A DNA stretch of 64,000 nucleotides, from assembly GCA_964019055.1 (NCBI GenBank), contig OZ025220.1, forward strand, positions 4,609,978 through 4,673,977, read 5' to 3'. Within the stretch, counting starts at the first letter, position 1. Each line of letters opens with the position of its first letter. Positions 32,234 through 45,552 of the stretch are shown here, one piece after another. A program made the position numbers and the translations under genes. The notes under the pieces are model-generated. The model was given only the letters and a program-made list of their open reading frames with translations. It did no database searches and was not told where the DNA came from. This DNA is from Anthopleura xanthogrammica (taxonomy: Eukaryota; Cnidaria; Anthozoa; Actiniaria; Actiniidae).

Positions 32234-35200
32234 TTATTTCTGATAGTTTTGAATATTCATGCAACGTTCCCTGGTTAACATGGATGATACTTTACGGTCA
32301 TCTCCATATAGTTTTCCAACATGAAGTTCATCCGTATAATTTACGTTGCAAAGGACAAACAATAATACTCTTTCTTTGTCAATAACATCGTACGCAGCAA
32401 CAAACTGGCTGTGTATCCTTTGTATGGGAATGAATGTACAGGGCCCTTCCATTTCAAACATGTTTCTGCACCAAATTTCGTGAGGTCTGCCAATCCTATG
32501 TCTTTCTGGATGACGCTGAAACCATCGAACCTTTGCCATACACAATGATTCTTGCTTGCCATCAATTGTAATGGTTTGTTTGAGAAAGAAATCGATAACA
32601 CCAGGGCGCAAGTCAAATGAATCGGTCTCAATGCTGCCACTATATTGGCCACACCAACTTGCAAGAATGAAAGAAGAACGTTCCAGTCTAGAGTCAGTGG
32701 AGCCTAGCTTTGTCCCCGAATATCCAATAGTGCTAATTCTCTCAAACGTATCCGTAACACATTCGATGACCGAGTGTTGTGGTAAAATTGTTTGATAAGC
32801 TTTCAAGAGATATTCTGTATAGTCATCATCAAGGACATCAATGGATCGAGGTGAACAATATGAGTAGGCATTTATATTGCTCCACTCTAAGCAACGTTGT
32901 ACTTGATCAACTGAAAGATTAAGTGTTGATGGTATTGACGGGATGCTTTCGCCAAGTGTTCCTACTTGTTGTGCCTCCTGAAGAAGTTGAAAAACTGGTT
33001 GGAAAGTTTCTTGAAATCTCTCTGGTAAAAGGATATCTCTTAGTTGATGCTTCTGGAGAAATTTTCTCATAATCTGTATTTCAACAGATCTATTGTTTGT
33101 TTGAAATGCTCCTAAAATCCCATTAAAACGTTCAAAGCTGAAAAGCCAAAATGAATATACAGGTCCGTAATCCAAAATACATTGTTTGAGGTGCAGGTGT
33201 AGGTGCATGTTTGGCGTAACACGTTCCTTTCCATATCTTTTTTCAAATGATTTACAAAATCTCACAAGGTAATCATGTCCTTCTTGTAGCTCTTCAGTTG
33301 TTATAAGTGGAGAACAAAGGTGAAAGCAGGACAACACGAACAATCTCCACAGCTCCAAATCATCTGTTGGAATGATATTCCACATACAGAATACAGAATA
33401 CAACAGAGTCCATGTTTTCCACAGATCAGCAGCAAATCCTCCAAACGATGTTGATATCATTTTCGGTAGACGCCCAATAAATGATGGTGCTTTGACGTCA
33501 TCTACCTTTTCTTGGATTTTATTTAAATTTTCTTTAGAAATAATTGGCGTTTCAGCGTTTAACCATACATTTTTCATTAAATGTTTTGCTGTCCCTAAAA
33601 ACAAATTGTGCATAGGATCAACAACATGATAACGAGTACAATCGAAGTAAGGCAACTGCAAGAGTTCAGAATATCTTGTTCCAGTTGAAGTTTCAATTTG
33701 TGTTCGTTCATCAGCTGTGGTTGCATTGAGTATTTTCTGAGCTTCTCTTCGATGCTCTTCGTTTCTCCTTGGTATATCGTCTTCTTCGAAACCTGAAAAA
33801 TCCATGCTACTAAATTCTCCGGGAAAAAATCTTTTGCACTTTGAGCACCCTCGGTGAGCAGTACATCCTAAGAAACCGCAAACTTTTCTAAGTGCAGGAA
33901 TGTCACAAGCGATGCAAAGAAGGGCAGCTCGAAAACATCTAGCTGTTCTACTCCCATGAGGCCGAACTTGGATGCCTTCGTGCCACAATAAGTTCAATTC
34001 AGCTACAAGTGGTTGTAAGTACGTATTGATAGTCAATTTGGGCTCGTGTGGACCAGGTATAACCCCAACTATTATTACACGTTTTCCTCTTTGTACCTTT
34101 CTTTTCTCGGAAGATTTAGAAGGACCATATATAGGACTCCAACGCTATACACACTGTGCTTAAAAGGCTGAAACCAGTCAACATTCAACATAAAAGCATA
34201 ATTATTAGGCTGGGCAAGGAAAGGAGTGCCGTTGAAATATTGCCAATCTTTCCACACTTGGCCATCGTAAATATTTTTGTACAAAGTCTGGTCGCTTAAT
34301 AAAGTGAGTTAGAGTCTCTCTGATGCTTCTATAACAATAAACTTTATGTGGGTACAATTTTGTCTGTCTTGTTTTTAAACGGATTTCTTTAAGCACTTCC
34401 GCTCCACAAGGTCTGCGGCGAAACAATTGACGGTGATTCGGAAAAGCAATGTGAGAACATGACACGACCAAATCTTGTTGTAATGCAGTCTTGAAAACGG
34501 TTTAGTGTGTCGCATTTTGGACAAACGACATACTTTGTATGTTTATCTTTAAGAGAAAGAGACTTTTTCAAGAGTTTGGATGAACTCGGAAAAACCAATA
34601 CTGCAGTTGAGAAAATAATTGGCGAAAGCTCACACAAAAAACCTGAAAAATCGCTTTAAAAAAGGCGAGGAGAATATCAATACACCGGTCTGGTACTGAA
34701 AAGTATGCAGACGAAAAGCACACAAACAAGGCAATCCAGTTAATAAGGGTCACTCGGGAACTTGCTTCAACGACAACGTTTATTTCTGCACTAGATTGTT
34801 CAAAATCTCTTTCTAGGTCTTCGATATCAATATCTTAAGTTTCAACCAATCTCCTTCTTTCTTTTACCCCTATCTCTTCATTGTCAGATTCACTGTCTGG
34901 CTTGTGATGATCCCAAAACACCTGATCTTCTTCCTCAAAGTTATTTCTTCCGTCTCCTTAAACATTAAGCAAACATATTTCATTTAGTCGGCATTAAATA
35001 ACCCGCAACATAGTTCAAGGTTAAGTCTAAAACCGTATTATAATACTAGACGTATTAATGTGTAAACCTGGGCTTCCCAGGATACAAAAAATCTCAGAAA
35101 AAAAGATAAACCACGTATTCCTGGGCTAAATGTATAACTTTTGAGCCAAATGTTGCTCTGAAAATGATTTCGCTTGAAAATAAAGTATAAATTTCTAAGT

Positions 35201-35903
35201 CAGTAAAACAACAATTAATAATTTGTGAAAGAAAAAAATCGAAAATAAGAAAGTAAGAGACATATTACTTAAATCACTTGTGATTGTATTTCTCTGAAGG
35301 ATAACGTGACAAACAAGTTTGGCCGGATACCATGGCATCTCTGGGTTACCACAGTCATTACCTAATTTAATTTGGAGCCGCGAACTTACAACAGAATCCA
35401 TTTGAGCATAGAAAAATCTTTTCGGCATTTAAAATACCTTTTTGTGAAGAAGCTGGTAAGAATTCGTCATTTGGTGGTTGTTTTGCATTTGACACATCAG
35501 AGGAGCCTTGATCAGTTTGGTCCAAAACGTTTATCTCACTGTAGTCATTAGACGAAGTGTCGTTTTGGCCGTCAATCTCGTGAGTGAAAATACTATCATT
35601 TGAGTCTTCGTCGTCATTCCGCTGTAATTGCCATTCATTTGTTAAAGGATTATGAAAGTCTTCTTTGTGACGGCAAAATACTCTGTAATGTAGATCTTTG
35701 TTACAGTGAAAGCAATGATAACGCTTTGGCATCGCAGAAGACATTTTGTTTGCCAGAACGCTAACTATATAATCAAAAAGACGATATATATCATTGGGAT
35801 AATTACTCAAAATCCAAGCATTTTGATTGGCTAACAGCCATCTTCCCGCGTAATAAAATTCCACGTCTATCAACGAAATGCCATTGGACAAAAGCACGTC
35901 CAT
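32234..35903 (-). pseudogene. EnSpm/CACTA TNP2-type transposase, frameshifted
   Basis: The N-terminal part (35903 leftward) has a Cys/His finger, YHCFHCNKDLHYRVFCRHKE, followed by an acidic Ser/Asp tract. Then come KYVVCPKCDTLNRFQDC, CSHIAFPNHRQLFRRRPCGA, LNVDWFQPFKHSVYSVGVLY and VIPGPHEPKLTINTYLQPLV, spread over three frames, so at least two frameshifts are present (about 34430 and 34070). The last 600 residues are open and include CGFLGCTAHRGCSKC, YHVVDPMHNLFLGTAKH (catalytic Asp/His block) and SFERFNGILGAF (catalytic Glu region). This is the transposase_21/TNP2 layout at full length. An intron near 34800-35440 is likely. The copy is probably inactive. Confidence 0.88.
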
Positions 35904-36304
35904 TCTTTATTACATCCTTTTCCTTGCTGTCACTGTTCGCCGCAGATAAGATACGGTGGTTTACCAAAGTTTTAGAGATAGAAACTGATCAAATTTATTG
36001 CAATGATATTTCGTGAATCTACGCTTCAGCAAAAGTTTCTTGACTTTCTTGACTTTAAAATAAAGCAAATAGCTTTAAGGGATACTAGAAAGTTGTGACT
36101 TTTTTTTTATTCGACTTCATTATATGAACGTATATGTCATCACATGTGACTTGATAAATAGGGGGAAAGATTTGTTCAGTGGATGTACTTATTCGTTCAT
36201 TCGCCTTTAGGTCACAAACAGGTAACAAACTCTGTCGGTCATCTAGTTTTCCACACATTCTCTATTTTCGCTTATAAGGAAGGTTTATTCGTTGCGATCA
36301 AAAA

Positions 36305-38106
36305 ATGGGAAGAACAACTCCACCATTACCAGGACGCCCAATGCCACTCCATTCTGTGACAGAAACTACCACTACGAGCAGTACGAGTAGAAATACTGAA
36401 AATGGCGCCAATTCTCAAAGGCTAAATGTGCTTATTCCTTCTGTCCCTGGTGGTTACGAGGATGTGCCAAGGGAGCACAGAAATCGCCTTTTGCAAGCAA
36501 CATCAACCGAGAATGAGAATGTTGACCCCGAAAGCGCCAATGAAATTTCTCCTAATATCGAGACGATTATGAAACAGCTTAAACAACTCCAAGAACAAAA
36601 CCACCAAATACTAGCGGCCTTACAAGAAAACCAGCATACTAAGGACAACGGCAAGACCAAGGTTACTGTCTCAAAGGCTGTTGCAGTAAGTATTGAGGCA
36701 ATGTTTAAAAAAGCAGGCTATTTTTTATTGATAATTTTACCGTGATTTCTTGGCGCGAAGAAAAAAGTTGGTATAATTATGCAGCGATATAATTTATGCA
36801 ACGCTAAAATTGGCGGGAAACATAAGACATGCAAGTGGTTAAACATATGCTACAAAATATTACTATTGACTTGCAATAATAATACTAATGATAATAATAA
36901 TTTCCTGTTTTTTTTTTGTAAAGGAATTAATTTGATTTCGACTCTTTTCAATGTTATACAATCACAGCGTTGAAAAAGAATGAAAACATTATTACTATAT
37001 CTAAGAATAACTTACTTCCTATGATTTTAATGGATTTAATTATTTTACAGTCTGAAGTTCGCTTGGTAGCAAAGAAACTGCGGGATCGGGTCGAAAACCC
37101 TCTCATTTGGGATTTTACTAAAGCGTAAGTATGAAAATCTAATAACAAATTATCTTGTCCGAAACATCCATAGTTTCTCCATTTACCACTCAAATATGGA
37201 ATTCGTAATTACTTTCAGAGATGACGTCAACGAAGCGATGAACAACGCGATAAGGGAAAGAGTTCAGAACGTGCATAAGGATGTCTCTGCCGTCGAGTTA
37301 GAAGGTATTTATGTCTTTGATGACACTTTTGTATTTTGTATTGCGAAGTGCGGAAAGCCTTATCAAAGTTAGTCTGGGGGGAGGGGGGTGCGGACAAAGG
37401 GTGGGGATTTGAAATGTCAACTAAATGCCAAAATTTCTAATAAAATTCCCAGAAAATTACTATTGGATTAGTATTGTTATTTATCATTGTGCTAAAATTT
37501 AATATAACGGTATTTGTTATAATTTCAGCTGCCCTTAAAAGCCACTTTCTCACGAGAAGAAAAAGAAGTAAACGAGAGCTTTCAGGTGCCCTTGGAAGAC
37601 ATCAAAAGATGCTGCGGAAAACCCAAAGAAAACAAAATGTGAGAAGTAGCTGATTTTGCAGCGAGCATGACTTTGTTTAATGAGGAAAGGAGTTTGACTG
37701 AAAGTGTTTCTTTTTGTTTTTAGCTCCTAAAATCCAGCTCCAAGGCATCAGACATATCAACCTCGCTTACACCGGGGGACAAGTAAAAACTCAAGTCCAT
37801 TATGAAACTTGAGTACATGTCATCAGAGGAGTCCATGTCAGAGGCTGATGACCAGGAAGATGAAGATAACACAGCGGCCAGTGGCTCTGATAATGAAGGG
37901 GGCCCTCCTAAGCAGAGGAAAGTTTTAATAAAACACCCTCTGCCATGGAGAAGTCCCTAGCAAACCAGTTCATGGAAAGTATGGACCGAAAGGCGAAAAG
38001 GAGGCTGTCAGAGCGCAGCCTCACCATGCTTTTAAAGCGCAAAATCGGGGAGCCGTCAAGACGCCCAAGGCCAACTGGAGGTCCCGAATGGGCAGTGAGA
38101 TCATAA
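36305..38106 (+). pseudogene. EnSpm companion gene, five or more exons, late stop and frameshift
   Basis: Exons 36305-36685, 37051-37124, 37219-37304, 37529-37638 and 37724 onward join in frame with GT-AG borders. The protein starts MGRTTPPLPGRPMPLHSVTE, has a coiled-coil (IETIMKQLKQLQEQNHQILA), then LVAKKLRDRVENPLIWDFTK, a helical VNEAMNNAIRERVQN and a basic TRRKRSKRELSGALGRHQKM. A TAA after TPGDK is followed in the same frame by YMSSEESMSEADDQEDEDN and KHPLPWRS, then a one-base shift to NQFMESMDRKAKRRLSERS. So the real C-terminus probably ran to about 38106. I do not know the family; the basic and coiled parts suggest DNA binding as a dimer. Confidence 0.68.
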
Positions 38107-38394
38107 AGGTTCTTAAAAATATCATGTATGACATGTATTGCAATCATTATGTGTACTACTACAATATGTAATGAAGTACAGCTTACAGCAGTATGAAAGA
38201 AAATCTAAAAAAGAATCCTACATGCCAAAGATATTGTTGACAACTGAATATATGTAATCTTCTTTCACAAATTGTCACAAGAAAACTTTAAACACGCTAT
38301 TTCGAATTCACTCACAGAACTAGCATTTTCAATTGTAGTTATCAAATTCTTTATTGGTAATCGTCAAGAAAAGGAAACACAATAAAATGTTTCA

Positions 38395-38830
38395 GTATGA
38401 TTTATTTTTTTTAATCACATATATGTTTAGGGTAGATCGCATGGAATATGCAAGGCATAAATCACATATACAGTCAGGGCAAATAAAGGGTATATGTAAG
38501 GCATAAATCACATATACAGTCAGGGCATATCGCATGGTATATGTAAGGCAAAAATCACATATACGGTCAGGGCAGATCGCATGGTATATGTAAGGCATAA
38601 ATCACATATACGGTCAGGGCAAATACAGGGTATGTGTAAGGCATGAATCACATATACGGCCTGGGCAAATACAGGGTATATGTTAGGCATAAATCACATA
38701 TACGGCCTGGGAAAATACAGGGTATATGCAAGGCATAAATCACATATACAGTCAGGGCAAATACGGGGTATATGTAAGGCATAAATCACATATACCGCCT
38801 GGGAAAATACGTGCACATATCAAATGAGCA
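38395..38830. repeat. Right subterminal tandem array of EnSpm, about 47 bp unit
   Basis: About nine units built from AAGGCATAAATCACATATAC and GGTCAGGGCAAATACAGGGT. Units vary by a few bases. The array lies about 240 bp inside the right end, matching the left end in motif but not in tandem order. Confidence 0.88.
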
Positions 38831-39398
38831 TTCACATTTACTACCGGGTAAATGCATGGACGATTTGATATCTGCTATATATTTGCCTTTGGGGATTTTA
38901 CTGAGCCATACAGACTTTGCCATCTGTGCCCACCGGATAAATGTGTAGGTACATACCATATACAATCATTGGGCAAATAATGTTTACTATTAGTCAAATA
39001 TGATATTTGACCCTATATTTGCCTATATGTTTGCCTACATGACAAATCCATTATTTCGTCAAGTGCTCCCCATTGACAACTGTGGAGAAGACTAAAGAAT
39101 TATCAGCAAGATTCTAATACGGATCGACTACAAACACGTCGGTCTTCTCCATTCGGCCGCTCGATTGTCGATCATTTAGAACGAATTCAGTAGGTTTGAC
39201 TGCCGCTGCGATCAGTTTTCACTCTGCTGGAAAACAATCCTCTGATATAAGTTTCGGTTTTCAAGAAAGATTTTAATTTGAAAACCCGGCGGCTCGAAAC
39301 AGTGATGCTTATGCTAGTAATCAGCTGGATCTGGAGTATACCTTGACAGCTCATTGACAGATGGATCATTTTCAACCAATGGGAATTTTGTGTTGTGT

Positions 39399-39529
39399 GT
39401 TGTCCACAGTCCCTACTTTTCCTCTCCCCGCGTGCTGCTTCAAACTTGCCCCACTCCCAGCATGTCCAAGCCAGGAAAACACCCGACTTGACTGAGTCAC
39501 AAGGGAAAAGAGGAACTGTTCACAGTCTA
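39399..39529. mobile_element. Short MITE with ACAGTCCC ends, inverted relative of 30441-30572
   Basis: Starts TGTCCACAGTCCCTACTTTT and ends GAGGAACTGTTCACAGTC. The interior GCTTCAAACTTGCCCCACTC is the reverse complement of the other copy. Confidence 0.6.
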
Positions 39530-39615
39530 GAATGGCAGCCTCCATGAGGTCTTTGTTAGGATGGCTGTAAGTAAAGTTAATGTTGTCAGTGTAAATTTCT
39601 GACAAACAGTACATG

Positions 39616-39925
39616 GCTACTAGTACCAACGAGTTCGAGGATGTAGAGATTTACATTCCCCGTCCAAAGAAGAGAAGACTAACTTTGTATAACAAATGTA
39701 ATATGCCTATGTGATCACAATGAGAAATTGAGAAAGGCCAAAGATTCCTCTATATCGAATCTTGTGTCGGCATTATTTGCACGTAGAGATGATGTTTATG
39801 AAAGGCTTTCTACAGGCATTACATACCTGAAAGACGAAGATAATGAAATACAGTGGCATTCTTTCTGCTACTAGACATATACAAGTCAAGGAAACTTTAA
39901 ATATGGTACTGCACTTGCAGGTAAA
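39616..39925 (+). pseudogene. N-terminal part of a CXC-tailed gene, interrupted by the 8.6 kb element
   Basis: Begins MATSTNEFEDVEIYIPRPKK and, after a frameshift near 39715, reads CDHNEKLRKAKDSSISNLVS, ALFARRDDVYERLSTGITYL, then EIQWHSFCY and TYTSQGNFKYGTALA up to a GTAAAA donor-like site. The His-x-x-Cys-Tyr...Tyr-Thr-Ser pattern resembles the start of a long protein type repeated in invertebrate genomes. Its expected C-terminal parts are found at 48982-50785, beyond the transposon. One TAG lies after HSFCY. Confidence 0.5.
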
Positions 39926-40698
39926 AAAATTATATAGACTATAACAAATTACAATTTTTATAATTATGCAAACAAAGTTAAAAATTCCAATTACAAACTA
40001 TCGGCTATGGATCCCTGATTAAAGAATACTATGAATAATAATCCATAATGATAAATAATCATAAGCCTTTAATACTAATATAAAATCTGTGCTTATATTA
40101 ACATATAAGAATAGAATCTATTACCAAACACTTCCCTTCCAGATAATCAACAAAAAGAAATCATGAAAGAATAAGTGTCAAGTTCAGCATATTGTGCCAT
40201 TGTTCAACGAATGTAAAGAAGAATCGCAAACTAAGTCAAAACCACGGCGGGCGCGCGCGACCCCAGAATCGGAACTGTTTGCCGTCGCGGCCGCCATATT
40301 GGCCGTTTTCAATTTTGGGGAGACTGGTATCGAATTTACGAACACAAAAAACGACGGGTTTGCAAGGATGATTACTGCGTTCGTTTTTTTTCCGAAATAT
40401 CTTCGATTGATTGGATGTGATGACGAAAGAAAGACCTTCAATTTGATACCAAACACAATCACATAAATGGCGGGAAGCTATGAAAAAAGGCGCTCGCACA
40501 AAGGCTTTCCGTCTCAAAACCGTTAATACTTGGTTGAGGACAACTTTTAAGGCTTGGTATATTTTTCACAAACTAAGCTAAAATATGTTTTTGTTTCTTT
40601 ATTGACACTCTTTGATAAACACATGAAAAATTGTTGATTTTTGTTTTTGAAAAATCGGGTCGAATTTGGCGCGAATCAATTTTGTTTACGAGCGTCAA

Positions 40699-43600
40699 TA
40701 TGCCCAGATTCGACATTGCTAGTTTCATGAAGAGGAAGAAAGATTCGAAGGAGGAGTTGATTATGAAGAACAGAAGTATTGAGTCAGCTAACGATAAGTT
40801 AAGGAATATGGATAATTTACTTGAAAACAAGAGCAAGGAATTGGATGCAAAGATGCACAGGTTCAAGAGGCTGGATGAAAAGGTAAAGAAAACTATTTTA
40901 TTTTCTCCTTATTTTCTAGGAACTAAGAGTTTTAGCAATGTTTTGATAGCTATATCATATTCCAAATCATTCGAAATGATTTTGAAATTGTCGATTGCAA
41001 GTCGTTGGCCTGAGTCAACGATATCTTATTTTCTGTGTGCTTAGGTTTAAGCTTACACATAAAAGAAAAGTCCTTCAATTTGATCACTCTTTTGTTTTAA
41101 ATCAATCGCTTATAAGCTTATTTCACCATGACTGTAAATATTTTTTTAATTACGAAGGATTCGCTTTGCGACTACACTTCCTCTGCGAGTTTGTAGTTCA
41201 CGGCCTGCAGTAAGTAATATCTTCTTTTATGCTAAATCGCTATACTCTTGTCATACTATTTTGAAATTATTATAATTTCTTGGACCAAACAAATGATGAA
41301 GATAAAATGAGCTTTGTTTTACGATTAAGTGATGAGCGTTTTGAAATACCTTTTTCGCGAAATGTAAGCTTATAATCTTGCGTGAAACATGAATGCCAAA
41401 ATGTCAAGAGAAGCCTTTTTTTTTCAACTAAACTTCAAAAAGAGTTTTGTCATTACTGTCTCAGCAATTACATATATCAACGTCTTAAATTGACAGTAAT
41501 TTCATCTTTATCGGACTCTAATTTGTCGAAACACAACTTTATTGAAATCAATAAAATATAAAACATTAAGTTTGTAATGTGTGACCATACCGTCACGACC
41601 GACGGTAACAGCCAATCAAATTTCAAAGTTGTTTTGAAACTGAGCTCTGATTGGATAAGAAACGTAAACAAAGTCGGAGAAAGTTAGTAACGCAAGAGTG
41701 CACATGTAGATTTCTTAAGGCCAGGGAGAAAAACAAAGAGCAAAAGTCAGTGAATAAAAAAAGGTTTTAATTTTCTTTAATGCAGTCGGTTATGATAGTT
41801 ATTTAAAAAAATGGATATTTAAGATTGTGTGTGTAAGTTTATTTGCATGATTCATCTTCCCAAAGTAGGAAGTTATTTTGTTTTAGCTATCTTGATTACA
41901 AAAATAACACCGTGACTTTTATAAAAGAATGTATAGCTGAAGCCTAATATAACATCAAGAAATTATTTGGATATGTTTATTTGGATTGGGAAAGTAGTAA
42001 AAGAAGTCGAAGAGCTAGATAGTATAGGCAAAAAGGTAGGCAGTTGTGGAGCAGGAAGTATTAAAAGGAGAGCACCCACTACACCACAGCTAAGTGATAG
42101 ATTAGCCAGGAAAAGAAGAAAAGAGACTTTCGAACTAGCACTCAAAGTCCATGGTGGCAGTCCAGATCAGAAAAATCCAGCCGAAGTTGGATTAATCTCC
42201 ACGGTCGTAAATAAGTGCAACCCAAGGCTTGTAGCGGAGGAGGTAGGAAGCAACCCAAGGATCCTGAAGGAAATCACCAAGAGCACGAAGATGAAGATAA
42301 AGAAGTATGAAGACACAGAAGAAAACAAGATACGAAGTGTTGCTATTTATTATAGTGGGGGGGTAATGGGGAAGAGAAAGTATCGTAAAGTGTACAGAGA
42401 AATGTGTTTTAAGAGTGATGCTGCTGGTAGGCAGAATATACCCTTAAGTATTGATGGTTGTCCATTTCCTAGGCTTTTACCTTATGAGAAGCTTATGTGT
42501 TATGTTAAAGAGATTCCAATAGGAAATGTCTACAGTATTTCCGACACACTGTGTGAAGGTTTGGATAAGCATGAAAAGGTAAATGGGTGTTACAGAGATT
42601 TGGAAGAGACACTTCTTACACTGGCCCAATATTATTTACGTAACAGTAGTAACTATACATTAACATGGTTTAATAATGAGCCCTACACATTTTATGTTTC
42701 ACTAGGTGGAGACGGTGCACCATGCGGTAAGGATGACACAGCCTGTGCTTGGCTTGTGGGGATCCTGAATATCACTAGGGGTGTACTGAGTAGCAATGAA
42801 AACTATCTACTGTTTGGAGGAAATTGCAGTGAGGACTGTGTACCAGTGAGGAGATATATGAAACGCTTAGTTTCAGAAATCAGCAGTGTTGAGAATAAGA
42901 CATATGTCTTAACTCACAATGGTCAATCTGTAAATGCCAAGTTTTATATTGCTGAACTCCCAAATGACATGAAAATGCTTTGTTTTATCTGTGGAGAACT
43001 GAGTAATGCTGCAAAATATTTTTCATCTTTTGCAGATGTCACTAAGGAAACTGGCCTTCTTATAGATGGGGCATTGGGGAAAGAGAAAGGAAATACATGG
43101 CATCCTTGGAAATATGAAGATAGATTGAAAGTTGCTGCAGAAGTAGAAAACCTAAAGAAAAAAATTTCTAAGCAAAAGCTAGCAGAAGCAACACAAAGAA
43201 ATAAGATCACAACTCATATTGCAAAATGTTGCAGCAGACAAGAATTTGCACCCCCCCTTGGCCCTATCATTGACAGAATACATGTAGATCCTCTACATCT
43301 GAAAAACAACCTATGTGCACTTCTTCATCGACATCTCTTAGAAACAGTTTTGAAACTTTCTACTAATTACAGCATGGCTTCTTTTTCACAGGTTCCATCT
43401 AAATCTCCATTTGCACAGTATATTAAAGCCATGCGTGTTGACTGCAAATGTCCAGACTTGCAAAGAGAATAATTAAATGGTTTAATGACACAAGAGGTCA
43501 AGAAAAGAAATTTGAATACCGTTTCACAGGTAAGGACGCACGCATGTTTGTTCACAATTTCATGTTCTTGATTGCATCGGTAGACAACAGTGCTAAAAAA

Positions 43601-44182
43601 GAGCTAGAGACGGTTTGCAATGCAAAGGAACATGTTCATGCTGTAGCGTTCTTGTGTTTGATCTTGCGGGACTGCATCTCACTGTTTAGCCGGCTTGAAA
43701 TAGAAGATGAACAGGTAAGCGACCTTGAACAGTTATGCAAAACCTTTTATAGAGTATACCAACTTGTTTTCAATTTCCATCCTTCTGTATTGACATTGGG
43801 ATTCATTGTACCAGCTCATACTAAAGATAGGAAGGCTAAGTATGGTTTGGGTTTGGGCTTAAATTCTATGGAGGGGAGGGAAGCCAAACATGTATCTATT
43901 TCAAGGTATACTGCAAATACAACCATTAACTCTAGATGGCAGCAGGTCTTTATGCACGAGTTCATCTCACTTTTGTGGCTACGGGAACGTGGTCACAACC
44001 AAAGCCCCAATGTAACATCATCTGGTCTGACTTATATGCCTAAGCGGACAGTAGAACAGACATTTTGCTACTGTGGCTATAACAAAGACCCCAAGGAAAG
44101 CAAGTGCAAATACTGCAGTCACCCACTAAGATCTCTGTTTATAGAGAGTGACAAACAAGGTAAATTGCTTAAATCACATTAA
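40699..44182 (+). pseudogene. Large putative transposase of the 8.6 kb element, one frameshift
   Basis: Exon 1 (40699-40881) encodes MPRFDIASFMKRKKDSKEEL and a coiled-coil and ends at a GTAAAG donor. A long open stretch (about 41985-43450) contains RLARKRRKETFELALKVHGG, YVSLGGDGAPCGKDDTACAW, NYLLFGGNCSEDCVPVRRYM, LPNDMKMLCFICGELSNAAK and IIDRIHVDPLHLKNNLCALL. After a one-base shift near 43450 it continues SRLAKRIIKWFND, YRFTGKDARMFVHNFMFLIA, GLGLGLNSMEGREAKHVSIS and a CYC-x11-CKYC zinc motif. Asp in GGDGAP, Asp in VDPLHLKNN and Glu in SMEGREAKH are candidate DDE residues; the middle block recalls DPMHN of TNP2 enzymes. That assignment is inference. A GTAAAT after SDKQ suggests a further exon. 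Confidence 0.6.
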
Positions 44183-44759
44183 TTGTAAGCCCACTAGCTG
44201 GTTTGTGCTTTTTTATGGTCACTGTAAAATATTTTACAATTATAGCAAAATATTATATTTTGATATTTGCAGTTGTGGATCCATAATGATTTCAAGGGGG
44301 AGACTGATACCTAGCAAGGCATTCCATTGTGGGTTTTTTGGTCTTACCTTATACTTCATTCTTATTATATTCATCTCCAAGGGGGTGACTAGTCATCCAA
44401 CCCAACCCCCCCCCCTGGATCTGCCCTTCATTTGGTACAGTAAATTTTGAAAACTTTGGATCTGATTTTGGTGTTCCACTGTTACCTCCCTTGATCCTGC
44501 AATGGTTATTTGTTTTAAAATTAATATTGTGCTAACAACATTGCTTTCCATTCCATAGTCTTTATTTCTTTAATTTTTCAATGCCATAACAGATTAATGG
44601 ACAACCATCAATCACTTTTGCAGTTTTGAAAAACATTTAAAAAAATGTTTTTATTGGAAATCTACAACAATTCCAATTCAACTGATCTAAAGTAAGGGTA
44701 CCATTTTGCCTACCATTAGCAAGTATCTATAACTATAATAGGCCTAATCCATTGTTTTC

Positions 44760-44895
44760 CCATTTTTGTCATACCCTAGAGTATCATTTCTTTGTTTAAT
44801 AGTTACTCATGAGAAAACTCTTGGATATAAATACAACAACCAAAATCTCACTTTTAAGTGTTACCCTCGTGAAATAAAGCCTTCACTTCACTTCA
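44760..44895 (+). mobile_element. Likely LINE 3' tail
   Basis: TTAAGTGTTACCCTCGTGAA then ATAAAG and a CTTCA repeat have the look of a LINE 3' end with short tandem tail. No coding part precedes it. Confidence 0.45.
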
Positions 44896-45001
44896 CTAAA
44901 GAGTGTATGGTATGAAGTGGGAAAATATAATGCCAACCTAGATTAAGTCTATTCAATTCTTATGAATAGACAAAGTTGAGTACAAGGCCAAGGCTATTAT
45001 A

Positions 45002-45132
45002 GAGTACAAACACCAAGAGCATGCAATATTTTGCACTGTTTAGCACCAAATAGCACTAATTAAACAGAAGAAAACAATATAATTAGCATAGTTTAGCACT
45101 ATTAAGGTTGCATGCTTTTAGTGTTTGTACTC
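45002..45132. mobile_element. MITE with GAGTACAAACAC ends, TA duplication
   Basis: 131 bp; the ends GAGTACAAACACCAAGAGCA and its inverted partner (TGCTTTTAGTGTTTGTACTC) are flanked by TA. The interior has GCACTGTTTAGCACCAAATA and a matching inverted block. Confidence 0.78.
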
Positions 45133-45353
45133 TACAATAATCAAATCATCAAAGCCTTTGCTAAAGTCAGATTGTTCTATGTTCACAAATTAAATCAGAG
45201 TGTCTATAACTCTTAAGAATTGATAATATGAGTAGTACTGCACATGTTGGAAGATAACAGACTGTAATATAATTTTAGTGTGCTACTGCACACGTTGGAA
45301 GATAACAGACTGTAATATAATTTTAATGTGCTACTGCACACGTTGGAAGATAA

Positions 45354-45552
45354 GGGACTGGTCATTATTTATCGAGAGGGGGGGGGGGGGCTGGTGCAAA
45401 TAGGGGGTTGGCCAGCATTTATTATGCTCCACAAAGGACAGGGCTAAAAGAGACAAGGGGCACTTTAGGGGGAGGGGTCATGAAAATTTGTGTAAGTGAA
45501 AATCCAAAATGCACCAGACCCCCCCCCCTCTCGATAAATAATGACCAATCCT
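45354..45552. mobile_element. MITE copy 1 in satellite (TAA duplication)
   Basis: The ends GGGACTGGTCATTATTTATC and its inverted partner (GATAAATAATGACCAATCCT), then G-run/C-run; TAA on both sides. Interior GGGTTGGCCAGCATTTATTA. It resembles the TTA-flanked element at 3032-3294 in its GGGACTG start and G-run layout. Confidence 0.85.

Larger units (their letters stand above)
31371..39065. mobile_element. Complete 7.7 kb EnSpm/CACTA element, TSD CTC
   Basis: The left end CACTCGACGAAATAATGGAT and the right end (read inward) CACTTGACGAAATAATGGAT differ by one base. Both sides are flanked by CTC (31368-70 and 39066-68), the 3 bp duplication expected for CMC/EnSpm elements. A TNP2-type transposase runs leftward and a multi-exon companion gene runs rightward, head to head. 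Both ends carry subterminal repeats rich in GGGCAAATA-type motifs, the usual transposase-binding zones. Confidence 0.92.

Noticed and set aside
38395..38830. Regularly spaced direct repeats that could suggest a CRISPR array
   Set aside because: Units are contiguous and similar throughout, with no unique spacers, and the array lies at the subterminal end of an EnSpm element in a eukaryotic genome.
40194..40517. Overlapping frames of about 90 codons at the left end of the 8.6 kb element
   Set aside because: They span the GC-rich terminal repeat and its flank on both strands, so they cannot be an ancestral gene of either.
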